Source: Schnuerera sp. xch1
GTDB taxonomy: Bacteria; Bacillota; Clostridia; Tissierellales; Tepidimicrobiaceae
Length of the DNA: 64,000 nucleotides
NCBI RefSeq assembly: GCF_019931165.1
Contig: NZ_JAIOUP010000008.1
Coordinates: 41,845-105,844 of the forward strand
Direction of reading: 5' to 3'
Part shown: positions 24,223 to 33,249 of the stretch, piece after piece
How the letters are laid out: each line of letters starts with the position of its first letter
How positions within the stretch are numbered: the first letter of the stretch is position 1
The notes under the pieces: generated by a model
Told to the model about the DNA's origin: nothing
What the model saw: only the letters and a program-made list of their open reading frames with translations
The model's database searches: none
Program-made: the position numbers and the translations under genes

Positions 24223-25632
24223 TTATACCTCGAAAAAATAACTTACGTCGGCATGCTGAATTTTTTTGCTTATTATATTTCCAATAGTATTTGCATAATT
24301 AAATGAAATTGTATCGTTATAAAGTATGAAGAATTTCCATTTTTCGACAGTTATAATTCTATAACGGTGTATACAAGAATTTAAAAATTTATATATAATA
24401 TCTTCAAAACATTTTTCCTTTAAATAATGACAATTAAATTTAATATTGATTGTTGAATTAGAAGTTTCACTAAAGTTAACTGATAAATCTATGTTTTGCC
24501 AATTGAAGAAGGACTTGTTCCCTTTTATTTTAAAGTTATTTGGATTTAAAACATCAACTATAATATTTCGGGTGGATCTTTGAGAGGGCATTTTATTTAT
24601 TTTATATAAATATTTCATTTTAATATAGTTATCAAATAGTGATGTAGTATTCCAGATATTATCTTGTGTATATTCAGTAAGTATTATATTTTTAATGTAA
24701 CTATCAATCTCTTTTGCTATATTAATTAATTTTAATTCATTATAATCAAATTTCTTATTCATGTATGAAAAACATTTATTTCTATGTTCTGATGGGGTGC
24801 ATCCATACCATCGTTTAAAATGTTTATAGTAATATTTAACATCTGAAAATCCACATTTTTGTGCTATAGATGAGATGCTCATATCAGTAGTAAGCAATAA
24901 AAATTCGGATTTTAATACTCTTTTATAATTAAGATATTCATTAAAGCTAAAGCAACTTAAGTTTTTCCAAAAATGAGAAAAATAGTTTTTGGTAATGAAT
25001 TCTTGGCTTGCGATATCATCTAAAGTTATTTTTTCTGGATAATGTTCATCAATAAACTTTATGACCCTATAGTATCTATTCAATTGTAGAGAACTGATAA
25101 GTGTATTATCCTTTTTTATAAATTGAAGCCAATTAAACTCCTGTACCATGGAGTTTATTAATTGACATATTAAGTCTTTGGTTAAATCTTTGGTTAATGG
25201 GGTGTTGTTAATGATATTGGTAAGTGTACTAATCAATAAATTTCTAAATCTTGTTTTATATCCCCTTTTAATTGGATTGTTAAGATTATCGCTTTCTATT
25301 TTAATGTTACCGTTAGAATACATATTGTTTCTGAAAAACATGTATTTTATATGCTCAAATTGGTTTTCAAAATAATTTAGATCAATATGGAAAAATACTA
25401 CTATTGATTTTGAGGGGCTTCGTATTGAGTGTATTGATTTGTTATTTACAAACCAAAAATCACCTTCTTTAACTAGAACATGTTCAAAGTTTGAAATTAC
25501 TTCAATAGAACCTTTGATGGGTAAAAGAATTTCTGTTATATCTTCATGCCAGTGGATAGGGTATTTACTTATAGCTTGTATTCTAATGGAGAATGGCTTA
25601 TTTTTTGTAAATTTGATTTTTTCCCTATTCAT
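24223..25632 (-). CDS. AraC-family regulator with central HTH and unknown C-terminal domain
   Basis: This 469-residue regulator has an N-terminal cupin-like sensor (about 10-85, PIHWHEDITEILLPIKGSIEV), a double helix-turn-helix of the AraC type in the middle (about 190-290, ITLDDIASQEFITKNYFS and SISSIAQKCGFSDVKYYYKHFKRW) and a further 170 residues I cannot place. Most AraC proteins end with the HTH. The frame opens at TTG inside GGGGAGG, so the ATG at 25632 is preferred. It lies 130 bases upstream of the alcohol dehydrogenase in the same direction, so it may control that gene in response to a small carbon compound. That link is inference from position. Confidence 0.8.
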   Translation of the reverse strand: MNREKIKFTKNKPFSIRIQAISKYPIHWHEDITEILLPIKGSIEVISNFEHVLVKEGDFWFVNNKSIHSIRSPSKSIVVFFHIDLNYFENQFEHIKYMFFRNNMYSNGNIKIESDNLNNPIKRGYKTRFRNLLISTLTNIINNTPLTKDLTKDLICQLINSMVQEFNWLQFIKKDNTLISSLQLNRYYRVIKFIDEHYPEKITLDDIASQEFITKNYFSHFWKNLSCFSFNEYLNYKRVLKSEFLLLTTDMSISSIAQKCGFSDVKYYYKHFKRWYGCTPSEHRNKCFSYMNKKFDYNELKLINIAKEIDSYIKNIILTEYTQDNIWNTTSLFDNYIKMKYLYKINKMPSQRSTRNIIVDVLNPNNFKIKGNKSFFNWQNIDLSVNFSETSNSTINIKFNCHYLKEKCFEDIIYKFLNSCIHRYRIITVEKWKFFILYNDTISFNYANTIGNIISKKIQHADVSYFFEV

Positions 25633-25698
25633 GATATTCCTCCCCAATTGCTTTTACAATAAATTATATCATATTATTTAATCTTTTTGACGTAAAAA

Positions 25699-25725
25699 CA
25701 AAATCCGACATGATGTCGGATTTTG
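25699..25725 (-). terminator. 12-bp hairpin upstream of the AraC gene
   Basis: CAAAATCCGACA pairs with TGTCGGATTTTG around TGA. On the minus strand GTTTTTAC follows it, so it could end a short minus-strand transcript before the AraC promoter. From 25740 to 25900 there is no gene, but two more hairpins are visible (ATGAGTA/TACTCAT near 25767-25789 and AAAGAC/GTCTTT near 25801-25821). Confidence 0.45.
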
Positions 25726-25951
25726 CGGGACAAATTATTCGTCCCTTAATTTTAATAAAATAGGGAAATGAGTAATATTTAAATACTCATATGGGGAAGA
25801 AAGACCATTCGGAAGTCTTTACATAAATTATATGTCGAAATAACTTTAAAGGTAAATAGGTCTAAGGATGCATTATTTTATTCATGTTTTTGGACATTGA
25901 CACATATACTTTTTTATAGGATATAAAGTTATGAATGGAGGAGGTCTAGAG

Positions 25952-27493
25952 ATGGAAATAGTTAAGGATATCCTTAGAGTAGAAGAGCAGAAAGGATATG
26001 AAAGAATAGAATCTTTAATGGAGACTGAAATATACCTAAGTCAATCAAAACCAGAAATAGATAATATCCTTTGGACAGATGGTAAAATAGAAATTTTAAG
26101 TACAAAGATTGTACAGGGAAAGGTTTTAATAAACGGACTAGCAAAATTAAAGGTTGTATATAAATCAAATGAAGAGGAATTAAATATATATGCAGTAGAA
26201 ACAAACAATGATTTTAAAGAAGAAATAGAAATAGAAGGAATTACTGAATCCATGGCGGTAGAAGTAAAAACAAACTTAGAATATATAGAACATGAACTAT
26301 TAGATGAAAGAAAGATTTCATTAAATGCTTTGATAAACCTATGGGCAAGAGTAGAAGAAACTAATTCAGTTGAAATAATAAAAGAAGTAGTGGAAAAGCC
26401 TGATCTTCAAGTATTAAAAGAAAAGGTAAAGTATAATGATATACTTGGTAGAGAAGAATCATATGCTTTAATCAAGGAAGCCTTTGAAGTAAATGATGAT
26501 CAGCCGCCAATAGATGAAATATTAAAAATCGATATGTACCCTCATGAGAAGGAATTAAGTATTTCTGCTGACAGATTAATACTATCTGGGATATTAGAGT
26601 GCTCCATAATATATTTCGGTGGAAACAAACTTAATTCAATAAATAGAGGAATTCCATTCACCCATTTTATAGAAACGGAAAATATTGAATATGATTCAAA
26701 ATGCAAATTAAATATGGAAGTTGAAAATGGAGAATATGAAATAAGGGAAAACCTTGAAGGGGATTTAAGAATACTTGACGTAGAAGCTAAGATAAAGATA
26801 GTACCTAAGCTATATAGACAAGAAGAAAAAGAGGTAATTATAGATGCCTACTCTATTAAAGAGAAGGTTGATTTGCAGACAGAAGAAATAAAGATAATGG
26901 AAAATATAAAGGATATAGTAAATAAAGAAGATATATCTAAAGAAATTACCGGTGAAAATTTTAAAGAGATATATGCAATAGAAGCTGATCCAAGAGTAAT
27001 TGATAACCAGTATGTGGAAGATAAGATAGTAATAGAAGGAATACTTGCATTAAACATATATTATCTAAATGAGATTAACGATGAAATATCTACATTTAAA
27101 GAAGAAGTGCCATTCAAGACATATGTAACAACAGAAGATTTAGGCAATGATGCAATCATAAATACTGAGACTAGTTTAGAAAGTTTAAAACATAATTTAA
27201 AGGATAATGTATTGTACATTGATGCAATAGTTAAAAATAATATTTTTATAGATAGGGAGAGGAAAATAAATATAATAAATGATATAGAAGAAAATGGAGA
27301 AATTATAGATAAAAAAGATAGACCTAGCATCATTGTATATATTATTCAAAAAGATGATACACTATGGGACATAGCAAAACGATATAATACTACGGTAGAT
27401 GAAATTATTGAATCAAATGATATAATTTCTCCACCTAATCTAATGCCTGGCGAGAAGATAATAATAGAGAAGAAAGTTGATATAGATTTCTAG
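25952..27493 (+). CDS. SPOCS (DUF3794) and LysM domain protein
   Basis: This 513-residue protein has three DUF3794/SPOCS repeats (about 1-150, 160-300, 315-440; typical strings are EIDNILWTDGKIEILSTKIVQGKVLINGLAKL, cut here across the repeat, and RVIDNQYVEDKIVIEGIL) and a C-terminal LysM (about 460-508, IVYIIQKDDTLWDIAKRYNT). Proteins of this kind are spore coat/cortex-interface or mother-cell proteins, and LysM binds peptidoglycan. There is no signal peptide. The frame opens at 25931, but GGAGGAGG lies inside that stretch, so the ATG at 25952 is the likely start. It sits next to ispE as in many clostridia. A TTGACA at 25897-25902 may belong to its promoter, but no good -10 box is seen. Confidence 0.87.
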   Translation: MEIVKDILRVEEQKGYERIESLMETEIYLSQSKPEIDNILWTDGKIEILSTKIVQGKVLINGLAKLKVVYKSNEEELNIYAVETNNDFKEEIEIEGITESMAVEVKTNLEYIEHELLDERKISLNALINLWARVEETNSVEIIKEVVEKPDLQVLKEKVKYNDILGREESYALIKEAFEVNDDQPPIDEILKIDMYPHEKELSISADRLILSGILECSIIYFGGNKLNSINRGIPFTHFIETENIEYDSKCKLNMEVENGEYEIRENLEGDLRILDVEAKIKIVPKLYRQEEKEVIIDAYSIKEKVDLQTEEIKIMENIKDIVNKEDISKEITGENFKEIYAIEADPRVIDNQYVEDKIVIEGILALNIYYLNEINDEISTFKEEVPFKTYVTTEDLGNDAIINTETSLESLKHNLKDNVLYIDAIVKNNIFIDRERKINIINDIEENGEIIDKKDRPSIIVYIIQKDDTLWDIAKRYNTTVDEIIESNDIISPPNLMPGEKIIIEKKVDIDF

Positions 27494-27551
27494 TATCAAT
27501 TTATATTTTATGATATAATGTATCCGTTAATTTTATAAAAGGAGAATTTAA

Positions 27552-28403
27552 ATGAACGAAATAGTTGTAGACTCTTTTGGTAAGGTAAATCTTGCATTAG
27601 ATGTTTTATATAAAAGAGATGACGGATATCATGAAATAAATACTATTATGCAACAGATTGATCTTAAGGATACAGTTACTTTAAGAGATAGAAAAAAAGG
27701 AATAAAGATCGAGTGTAATGATAAGGATGTTCCTTTGGATCATACAAACTTGGTGTATAAGGCTTGGGAAAAAATAGTGAATAAAACTGGGATAAACAGA
27801 GGAATACATATAATTATACAAAAAAGAATTCCAGTATCTGCAGGCTTAGCTGGAGGTAGTTCCAATGCAGCAGCGGTGTTTAAAGGATTAAATATATTAT
27901 GGAATTTAAAGTTATCTGAAGAAGAGTTGATGAAAATGGGATTACAAATTGGAGCAGATGTTCCATTTTGTATAACTGGAGGAACAGCTTGGGCTAAGGG
28001 TATTGGAGAAAAGTTAACTAAGATAAAGAGTTTTTCCAACAATATGATTCTTTTAACGAATATAGGGGTACCTGTATCCACTGCTCATGTATATGACAAT
28101 CTAGATCTATATAATAAAGAGAAAGTAGCAGATATTGAAAAGATAGTTAGATACATAGAAGAAGATAATATAGTAAAAGTAGCTACAAGCATGACTAATG
28201 TGCTGGAAGGGTTTGTCATAAAAGAATATCCCATAATTAAAGAAATAAAAAAAGATATGATTGAATATGGAGCGTTAGGTAGCATAATGAGTGGTAGTGG
28301 ACCCACGGTATTTGGAATATTTGATGATGAGAAAAAGTTATATAATTGTAAAGAGATGTTGGAGAAGAAGGTAGAAAAGGTTATTGTGACCAGGACGATA
28401 TAA
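27552..28403 (+). CDS. ispE: 4-diphosphocytidyl-2-C-methyl-D-erythritol kinase
   Basis: This 283-residue GHMP kinase is the fourth enzyme of the MEP isoprenoid pathway and phosphorylates CDP-methylerythritol with ATP. It has the start motif FGKVNLALDVLYKRDDGYHE, the ATP loop PVSAGLAGGSSNAAAVF (about residues 93-109) and GSIMSGSGPTVFGIF at the C-terminus. Length is normal. It starts 58 bases after the SPOCS-LysM gene and is followed by a hairpin that runs into the next small gene. Confidence 0.96.
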   Translation: MNEIVVDSFGKVNLALDVLYKRDDGYHEINTIMQQIDLKDTVTLRDRKKGIKIECNDKDVPLDHTNLVYKAWEKIVNKTGINRGIHIIIQKRIPVSAGLAGGSSNAAAVFKGLNILWNLKLSEEELMKMGLQIGADVPFCITGGTAWAKGIGEKLTKIKSFSNNMILLTNIGVPVSTAHVYDNLDLYNKEKVADIEKIVRYIEEDNIVKVATSMTNVLEGFVIKEYPIIKEIKKDMIEYGALGSIMSGSGPTVFGIFDDEKKLYNCKEMLEKKVEKVIVTRTI

Positions 28404-28413
28404 AATGAATAAT

Positions 28414-28464
28414 AAACCCACTTTCTGTTAACTATAAACATAGTGAGCAGGGGGTGGGTTTTTT
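28414..28464 (+). terminator. Terminator after ispE overlapping the next start
   Basis: AAACCCAC (28414-28421) pairs with GTGGGTTT (28454-28461). An inner ACTAT/ATAGT stem is also possible, and a run of T residues follows. The 3' arm contains the ribosome site of the small gene at 28463, so folding and translation of that gene should exclude each other. Confidence 0.65.
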
Positions 28465-28669
28465 GTATAGAATTTTACATTTTATAAATGATATATTTAG
28501 TAATTATAGTGTAATAGTTATTATGATAGTAGCAATATTATCTTTACTATTTGATGGTCGTGAATTTAAAAAAAATGGATTTATTAAGGAACGTAGAATA
28601 GTAGAGGTTATATCCTATTCTTATATAACAATTGCAATAATAATATTTGTACTCTTAAGGCTGGACTAG
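28463..28669 (+). CDS. Small 2-TM protein, candidate germinant-receptor D subunit
   Basis: The product has about 68 residues and two hydrophobic segments (roughly 14-30 and 47-65) separated by a short basic loop (DGREFKKNGFIKERR). It lies 9 bases before the gerKA-like gene, in the same direction. Small two-helix proteins encoded beside gerK-type operons are known as D subunits, which modulate germinant receptors; family membership here is inferred from size, topology and position. The frame opens at a GTG (28454), but that GTG is inside the G-rich ribosome site, so a TTG at 28463 is the better start. Confidence 0.6.
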   Translation: MYRILHFINDIFSNYSVIVIMIVAILSLLFDGREFKKNGFIKERRIVEVISYSYITIAIIIFVLLRLD

Positions 28670-28678
28670 GAGGATAAA

Positions 28679-30163
28679 ATGAACATATCGAAAAAATTAA
28701 AGGAAAATATAGAAACTCTCAAGAGTATATTAAAAGATTGTGATGACATAATCTATAGAAAAATTGAAATAGGAGATAAAGATAAAACAAAAGCTTGCCT
28801 TATCTTTGTAGATGGGCTTGTAGATAAATCTCTGATAAGTGAATATGCTATTCAAGTATTATTACAATGCACAGAAAGTAAAGACAATATGAACATAAAT
28901 ATGATTAAAACTAATTTTTTAGACAGAATATCTGCAGAATCCATTGCTGTGCATGATGTAAAAGAGGAAGAAGACCTAGATAAAATTGTAGATGAAATAC
29001 TAGTTGGAGAAACAGCCTTATTGGTTGATAATTGTAAAAAAGGATTGATTTTATCCTCTAGAGGATGGCCTACAAGGGGAATAGCTGAACCAGAGACAGA
29101 AACCGTAGTAAGAGGCCCTAGAGATGGATTTGGAGAAACAATGAGGTTTAATACAGCATTGGTAAGAAGACGTATTAGAGATCCAAAGATGAAACTAAAA
29201 GCTACAAAAGTTGGAAGGAGATCCAAGACAGATATTGCTATCGTATACATAGAGGATATTGTAAATGAAAAAATACTTCAGGAAGTCATGAAAAGAATTG
29301 ATGAAATAGACATAGATTCAATAGGAGAAAGTTCTACCTTAGAAGCACTAATTGAAGACGATTATCTATCTCCCTTTCCACAGATAGAAAGTACAGAACG
29401 TCCAGATGCAGTAGCAGCATCACTATATGAAGGAAGAGTGGGTATTATAGTGGACAATACTCCTTTTGCTTTAATAGTTCCAGCTACATTGGGTACTTTA
29501 TTTCAATCAACAGAGGATTATTATTCTAGATGGCCTATTACATCGGTTATTAGAATTATAAGAATAATATGTGCTTTTCTTTCTGTCCTAGCGCCTGCTC
29601 TATATATAGCCATATCTTCATTCCACCCTGGATTAATACCAACTGTATTGACTTTTTATTTAGCTGCAAGTAGGGTAAATGTACCATTTCCAGTAGTGAT
29701 AGAAGCTTTCTTAATGGAAATAACTATTGAAATTTTGAGAGAGTCTGGTACCAGAATAGCAGGACCAATAGGAAGTACCATCGGCATAGTAGGAGGGCTT
29801 ATAGTGGGCCAGGCAGCTGTAGAAGCAGGAATTGTTAGTCCTCTTATGATAATAATAGTAGCTATAACTACTATGGCATCCTTTGCATTGCCTAATTATC
29901 AATGGGCTTCGGGATTAAGAATATGTAGATTTGCATTTATGGTACTAGCAGCAGTGCTGGGTTTATATGGGATCATGTTAGGAGTAGTTATATTATTTGC
30001 CCATTTTGCTAAATTAAAAAGTTTTGGAGTGCCATTTGCATCACCTTATTCGGGTTTAGGAATCAAGGAAGGAGATTTAAAAGATACATTGATAAAGGCT
30101 CCATTACAAAGACTCAGGTTTCGACCAAAATTTACTTTCCCTAGAGACAAGAAAAGAATGTGA
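28679..30163 (+). CDS. GerA-family germinant receptor A subunit
   Basis: This 494-residue GerA/GerKA/SpoVAF family protein has a large N-terminal soluble part (about 1-240, including GWPTRGIAEPETETVVRGPRDGF, quoted in part) and a membrane part with about five segments (about 265-440). The family signature (VRGPRDGFGE, RRRIRDPKM) is clear. With the B and C subunits it forms the receptor in the inner spore membrane that senses germinants. Its ATG follows AGGAGGA. The operon order A-B-C is standard. Confidence 0.93.
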   Translation: MNISKKLKENIETLKSILKDCDDIIYRKIEIGDKDKTKACLIFVDGLVDKSLISEYAIQVLLQCTESKDNMNINMIKTNFLDRISAESIAVHDVKEEEDLDKIVDEILVGETALLVDNCKKGLILSSRGWPTRGIAEPETETVVRGPRDGFGETMRFNTALVRRRIRDPKMKLKATKVGRRSKTDIAIVYIEDIVNEKILQEVMKRIDEIDIDSIGESSTLEALIEDDYLSPFPQIESTERPDAVAASLYEGRVGIIVDNTPFALIVPATLGTLFQSTEDYYSRWPITSVIRIIRIICAFLSVLAPALYIAISSFHPGLIPTVLTFYLAASRVNVPFPVVIEAFLMEITIEILRESGTRIAGPIGSTIGIVGGLIVGQAAVEAGIVSPLMIIIVAITTMASFALPNYQWASGLRICRFAFMVLAAVLGLYGIMLGVVILFAHFAKLKSFGVPFASPYSGLGIKEGDLKDTLIKAPLQRLRFRPKFTFPRDKKRM

Positions 30164-30175
30164 GGAAGTGAAAGG

Positions 30176-31267
30176 ATGCAAAGAAATACTATATCTAATC
30201 AACATATAAAAGCGTTGCTAGTTACTACCATTATAGGTGTGGGAATGTTGTCTTTACCTAGTGAATTAGCTATGATATTGGAGAACGATGGGTGGATAGC
30301 GATAATATTAGCAGGATTGATGCTCATCCCATTTCTTATAATAATAGATAAACTATTCAGTATGTTTCCAAACAAATCCATATTTGAAATAGGTAGAGAA
30401 GTAATGGGACCAACAATATTTGGTATAATATTGATTATTCAAGCTATTTATACGATTATAGTACTTGCATATACTGTCAGAATCTTTGGAGAAGTTATAA
30501 AGGTATATATATTGGAAACTACTCCTATAGAGGTTATCATTATAACCATGTTATTAGCTACAGCATATCTATCCAGATCCAAAATAGAGGTTTTAGGTAG
30601 AATGGCTGTGATGATCTATCCAATTATAATAGGTCTTGTAGTGTTTTTATTGGCGGTAACTTTACCAGATATGGATTATACTAATATATTTCCAATATTT
30701 AATGCAGATTACAAACAATTACCTAGGGGAATAATGACTGCTGTTTTTTCCTATACTGGGTACGAAATTATTTTTTTATGCTATAATTATTCAGATGATA
30801 ATAAGAACACATTAAAATATGTTTTAAGAGGGTTAATTGTTGTAACTTGTGTATATTTAATAGTATTTTTTACAAGCCTATCTTCATTTGGAATCTATCA
30901 ATTGAAAAGGGAAATTTGGCCTTCAGTAGCTGTTGTTAAAGAGGTGAATTTGCCTGGGTATTTTCTAGAAAATTTGGATGGGATTATGTTAGCTATATGG
31001 GTCATAGCAATATACGCTTCATTGACATCAATTTTTTATATTGGTGGAGCTGTCCTTTCAAATATCTCTAAGACTAAAACCCATGAATTATTTATATTGC
31101 CTTTAATACCAATTATATATACCGTTGCATTGTTACCAGATAATTTGGTTCAAACTAATGAGATAATGGCAAGAATAATAAGCTATGCGGCTATAATAGC
31201 GAGAGTTATTCTTCCAATTATTATATTTATTTCAGCAATTATAAGAAAGAGGAGGAGTAGAGCATGA
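30176..31267 (+). CDS. GerB-family germinant receptor B subunit (permease-like)
   Basis: This 363-residue integral membrane protein has about ten hydrophobic segments and belongs to the spore germination permease family, a branch of the amino acid/polyamine (APC) transporters. It begins ISNQHIKALLVTTIIGVGMLS-like (residues 6-26) and contains a TAVFSYTGYEIIFL segment. In known receptors the B subunit binds the germinant amino acid or sugar. It lies 12 bases after the A subunit gene and overlaps the C subunit gene by 4 bases (ATGA). Confidence 0.93.
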   Translation: MQRNTISNQHIKALLVTTIIGVGMLSLPSELAMILENDGWIAIILAGLMLIPFLIIIDKLFSMFPNKSIFEIGREVMGPTIFGIILIIQAIYTIIVLAYTVRIFGEVIKVYILETTPIEVIIITMLLATAYLSRSKIEVLGRMAVMIYPIIIGLVVFLLAVTLPDMDYTNIFPIFNADYKQLPRGIMTAVFSYTGYEIIFLCYNYSDDNKNTLKYVLRGLIVVTCVYLIVFFTSLSSFGIYQLKREIWPSVAVVKEVNLPGYFLENLDGIMLAIWVIAIYASLTSIFYIGGAVLSNISKTKTHELFILPLIPIIYTVALLPDNLVQTNEIMARIISYAAIIARVILPIIIFISAIIRKRRSRA

Positions 31268-32388
31268 GAAGGAAATTGCTTATTATGTCTATTATCTCTC
31301 TAATACTTATGTCGGGATGTTGGGATAAAGAAGAAATAGAACAGAGACTATTTGTAACAGACATAGGAATAGACCTAAATGAAGAAGCCAAAGGCAGTGA
31401 TGTGGATAGATTAATTGTTACATATCAGTATCCTAATATAAATGCTATTGGTAAAAATGCAACTGAGGAGCAAAGAACATACCTGATATCTACTATTTCT
31501 AGTAGTATATTTCAAGCGGGAAGGGAATTCAGAAATCGAGTACCATTTCCTTTTTATTATAAGCATGTAAAAGTATTAATAGTAGGTGAAAGCTTACTTA
31601 AAGAGGAAGAATTAGTCAGACAGATATTGGACGAATTGAATAGAGATACTAAGACAAATAAAAAGATTATGATATTAGTAGCTGAAGGAAAGGCGCGAGA
31701 TATTTTACAGGCCAACTATTCTGAGGATCAGCATACAGATGGAGTAATTTATTCTTCAGTGAGAGACAATAGGAGTTCTGCTAGATTTACTCCTAAAACA
31801 CTTACAGACTTTATTTCTGATTTTGATATTTCTAATACAACTATTGTTCCAAGGATAATACTTGAAAATGGTAAGTTTAAAATATCTGGTGGTTGTATTA
31901 TAAAAAATTATAAGTTTTTGGAATGGGTTGATGAAAAGGAAAATAGAGTTATTAATTTTATGAATGGAGAAGTTAATCTGGAGACTATAGATGTTGTTCA
32001 CAATGATGATTTAATAATTTATACAATTATAAGAGGAGACACGAAGAAAGATGCATATATAGAAAATGGGGTAAAGGCGAGTATAAATGTAGAAATAGAG
32101 GGATATTTACAAGGCTATACCATGAATGATAAAAAGACTGCCTACGATAATAAAGTGTTATTAGAAATGGAAAATACAATAGAAAAGGAAATAAAAGCAG
32201 AAATGGAAAAGACTATAGATAAGCTTCAAGAAATAAATGCAGATATAATAGGAATTGGAGAACACATGAGTAAATTTCATCCTAGAGATTGGGAAAAAAT
32301 TCAAGATAGTTGGGATAATATTTTCCCAGAGATAGAATTTGATGTTACAGTCAATGTGCATATAAGAAGAACAGGATTGACTAAATAA
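31264..32388 (+). CDS. Ger(x)C-family germinant receptor C subunit (lipoprotein)
   Basis: This 374-residue lipoprotein has a signal peptide with lipobox LMSGC (lipid-bearing C19), followed directly by the family start WDKEEIEQRLFVTDIGID. The remainder matches the Ger(x)C family in length and pattern (AGREFRNRVPFPFYYKHVKV, RIILENGKFKISGGCII in part). It is anchored to the outer face of the spore inner membrane and completes the receptor. Translation is probably coupled to the B subunit through the 4-base overlap. The 180 bases after it hold no visible gene. Confidence 0.94.
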   Translation: MRRKLLIMSIISLILMSGCWDKEEIEQRLFVTDIGIDLNEEAKGSDVDRLIVTYQYPNINAIGKNATEEQRTYLISTISSSIFQAGREFRNRVPFPFYYKHVKVLIVGESLLKEEELVRQILDELNRDTKTNKKIMILVAEGKARDILQANYSEDQHTDGVIYSSVRDNRSSARFTPKTLTDFISDFDISNTTIVPRIILENGKFKISGGCIIKNYKFLEWVDEKENRVINFMNGEVNLETIDVVHNDDLIIYTIIRGDTKKDAYIENGVKASINVEIEGYLQGYTMNDKKTAYDNKVLLEMENTIEKEIKAEMEKTIDKLQEINADIIGIGEHMSKFHPRDWEKIQDSWDNIFPEIEFDVTVNVHIRRTGLTK

Positions 32389-32567
32389 TAATTAAAGATT
32401 GGATTTTTAACTGGCGCTCAGAATTATACTGGTGTTATAGGATATGAAGTGGAAATTTTTGGCTATGTTATTTTGAACGGAATGGAGCATCTCTGTTTTA
32501 TGGTATAAAAAAACAAACATAGGAAATAATTAATATTAAAGAAAAAAAGAACTTAGGAGGGTTCTAA

Positions 32568-33224
32568 ATGAAACATAAGAATTTAATTCTTATTTTAGCA
32601 ATATTAATTATTTCTATTATATATATAATTCAACCTTATACATCTAGTAAAAACGCTTATATGGATGATATTAAAAATGAGATAATACGATTTCATGTGA
32701 AAGCTAATAGTGATATTGAAGAGGATCAATCATTAAAGCTAAAGATTAGAGATAAAATACTAAAAGAAACACAAACAGAATTAGAGAACAGTGAATCGAT
32801 ACATCAAACTAAAGCTATAATGGAGGACAATCTAGATAATATCAAGTCTATTGCTGAAGAAGTTATAGAAGATGAAGGTAAAGATTATTCTGTAGATGTA
32901 TATTTAGGAAAAAAAGATTTCCCAACTAAAAAATATGGAAATGTAGTATTTCCTGCTGGAGAATATGAGACACTTCAGGTTACAATAGGAGAAGGGAAGG
33001 GTCAAAATTGGTGGTGTGTTATGTTTCCGCCGTTATGTTTCGTAGAAATGAGACATGGCAATGCAGCTAATGTCGAAGAAGGCTTAAAAGAGGTACTATC
33101 AGAAGATGAGGTAGGTGTTCTTTTAGCTGAAAAAGCTTCTCCTATAATATTAAAATCTAAAATATTAGAAGTAGTTGAAAAGACAAAGGTTTATATAGCA
33201 GATAGAATAGCACAGAGCAAATAA
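32568..33224 (+). CDS. spoIIR: Stage II sporulation protein R
   Basis: This 218-residue exported protein is a forespore signal that triggers SpoIIGA to cleave pro-sigma-E in the mother cell. It has an N-terminal hydrophobic segment (residues 5-23) and the family marks IIRFHVKANSDIEEDQSLKLKIRD and the Trp/Cys-rich NWWCVMFPPLCFVE. The ATG follows TAGGAGGG. It has its own terminator. Being made in the forespore, it is expected to use sigma-F, but I could not confirm a sigma-F promoter in the upstream 180 bases. Confidence 0.94.
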   Translation: MKHKNLILILAILIISIIYIIQPYTSSKNAYMDDIKNEIIRFHVKANSDIEEDQSLKLKIRDKILKETQTELENSESIHQTKAIMEDNLDNIKSIAEEVIEDEGKDYSVDVYLGKKDFPTKKYGNVVFPAGEYETLQVTIGEGKGQNWWCVMFPPLCFVEMRHGNAANVEEGLKEVLSEDEVGVLLAEKASPIILKSKILEVVEKTKVYIADRIAQSK

Positions 33225-33249
33225 AAAAGCAGCCTAGGCTGCTTTTTTT
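33223..33249. terminator. Bidirectional terminator between spoIIR and rocB-like gene
   Basis: The perfect dyad AAGCAGCCTAGGCTGCTT is flanked by A- and T-runs and lies between the convergent genes. Confidence 0.85.
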
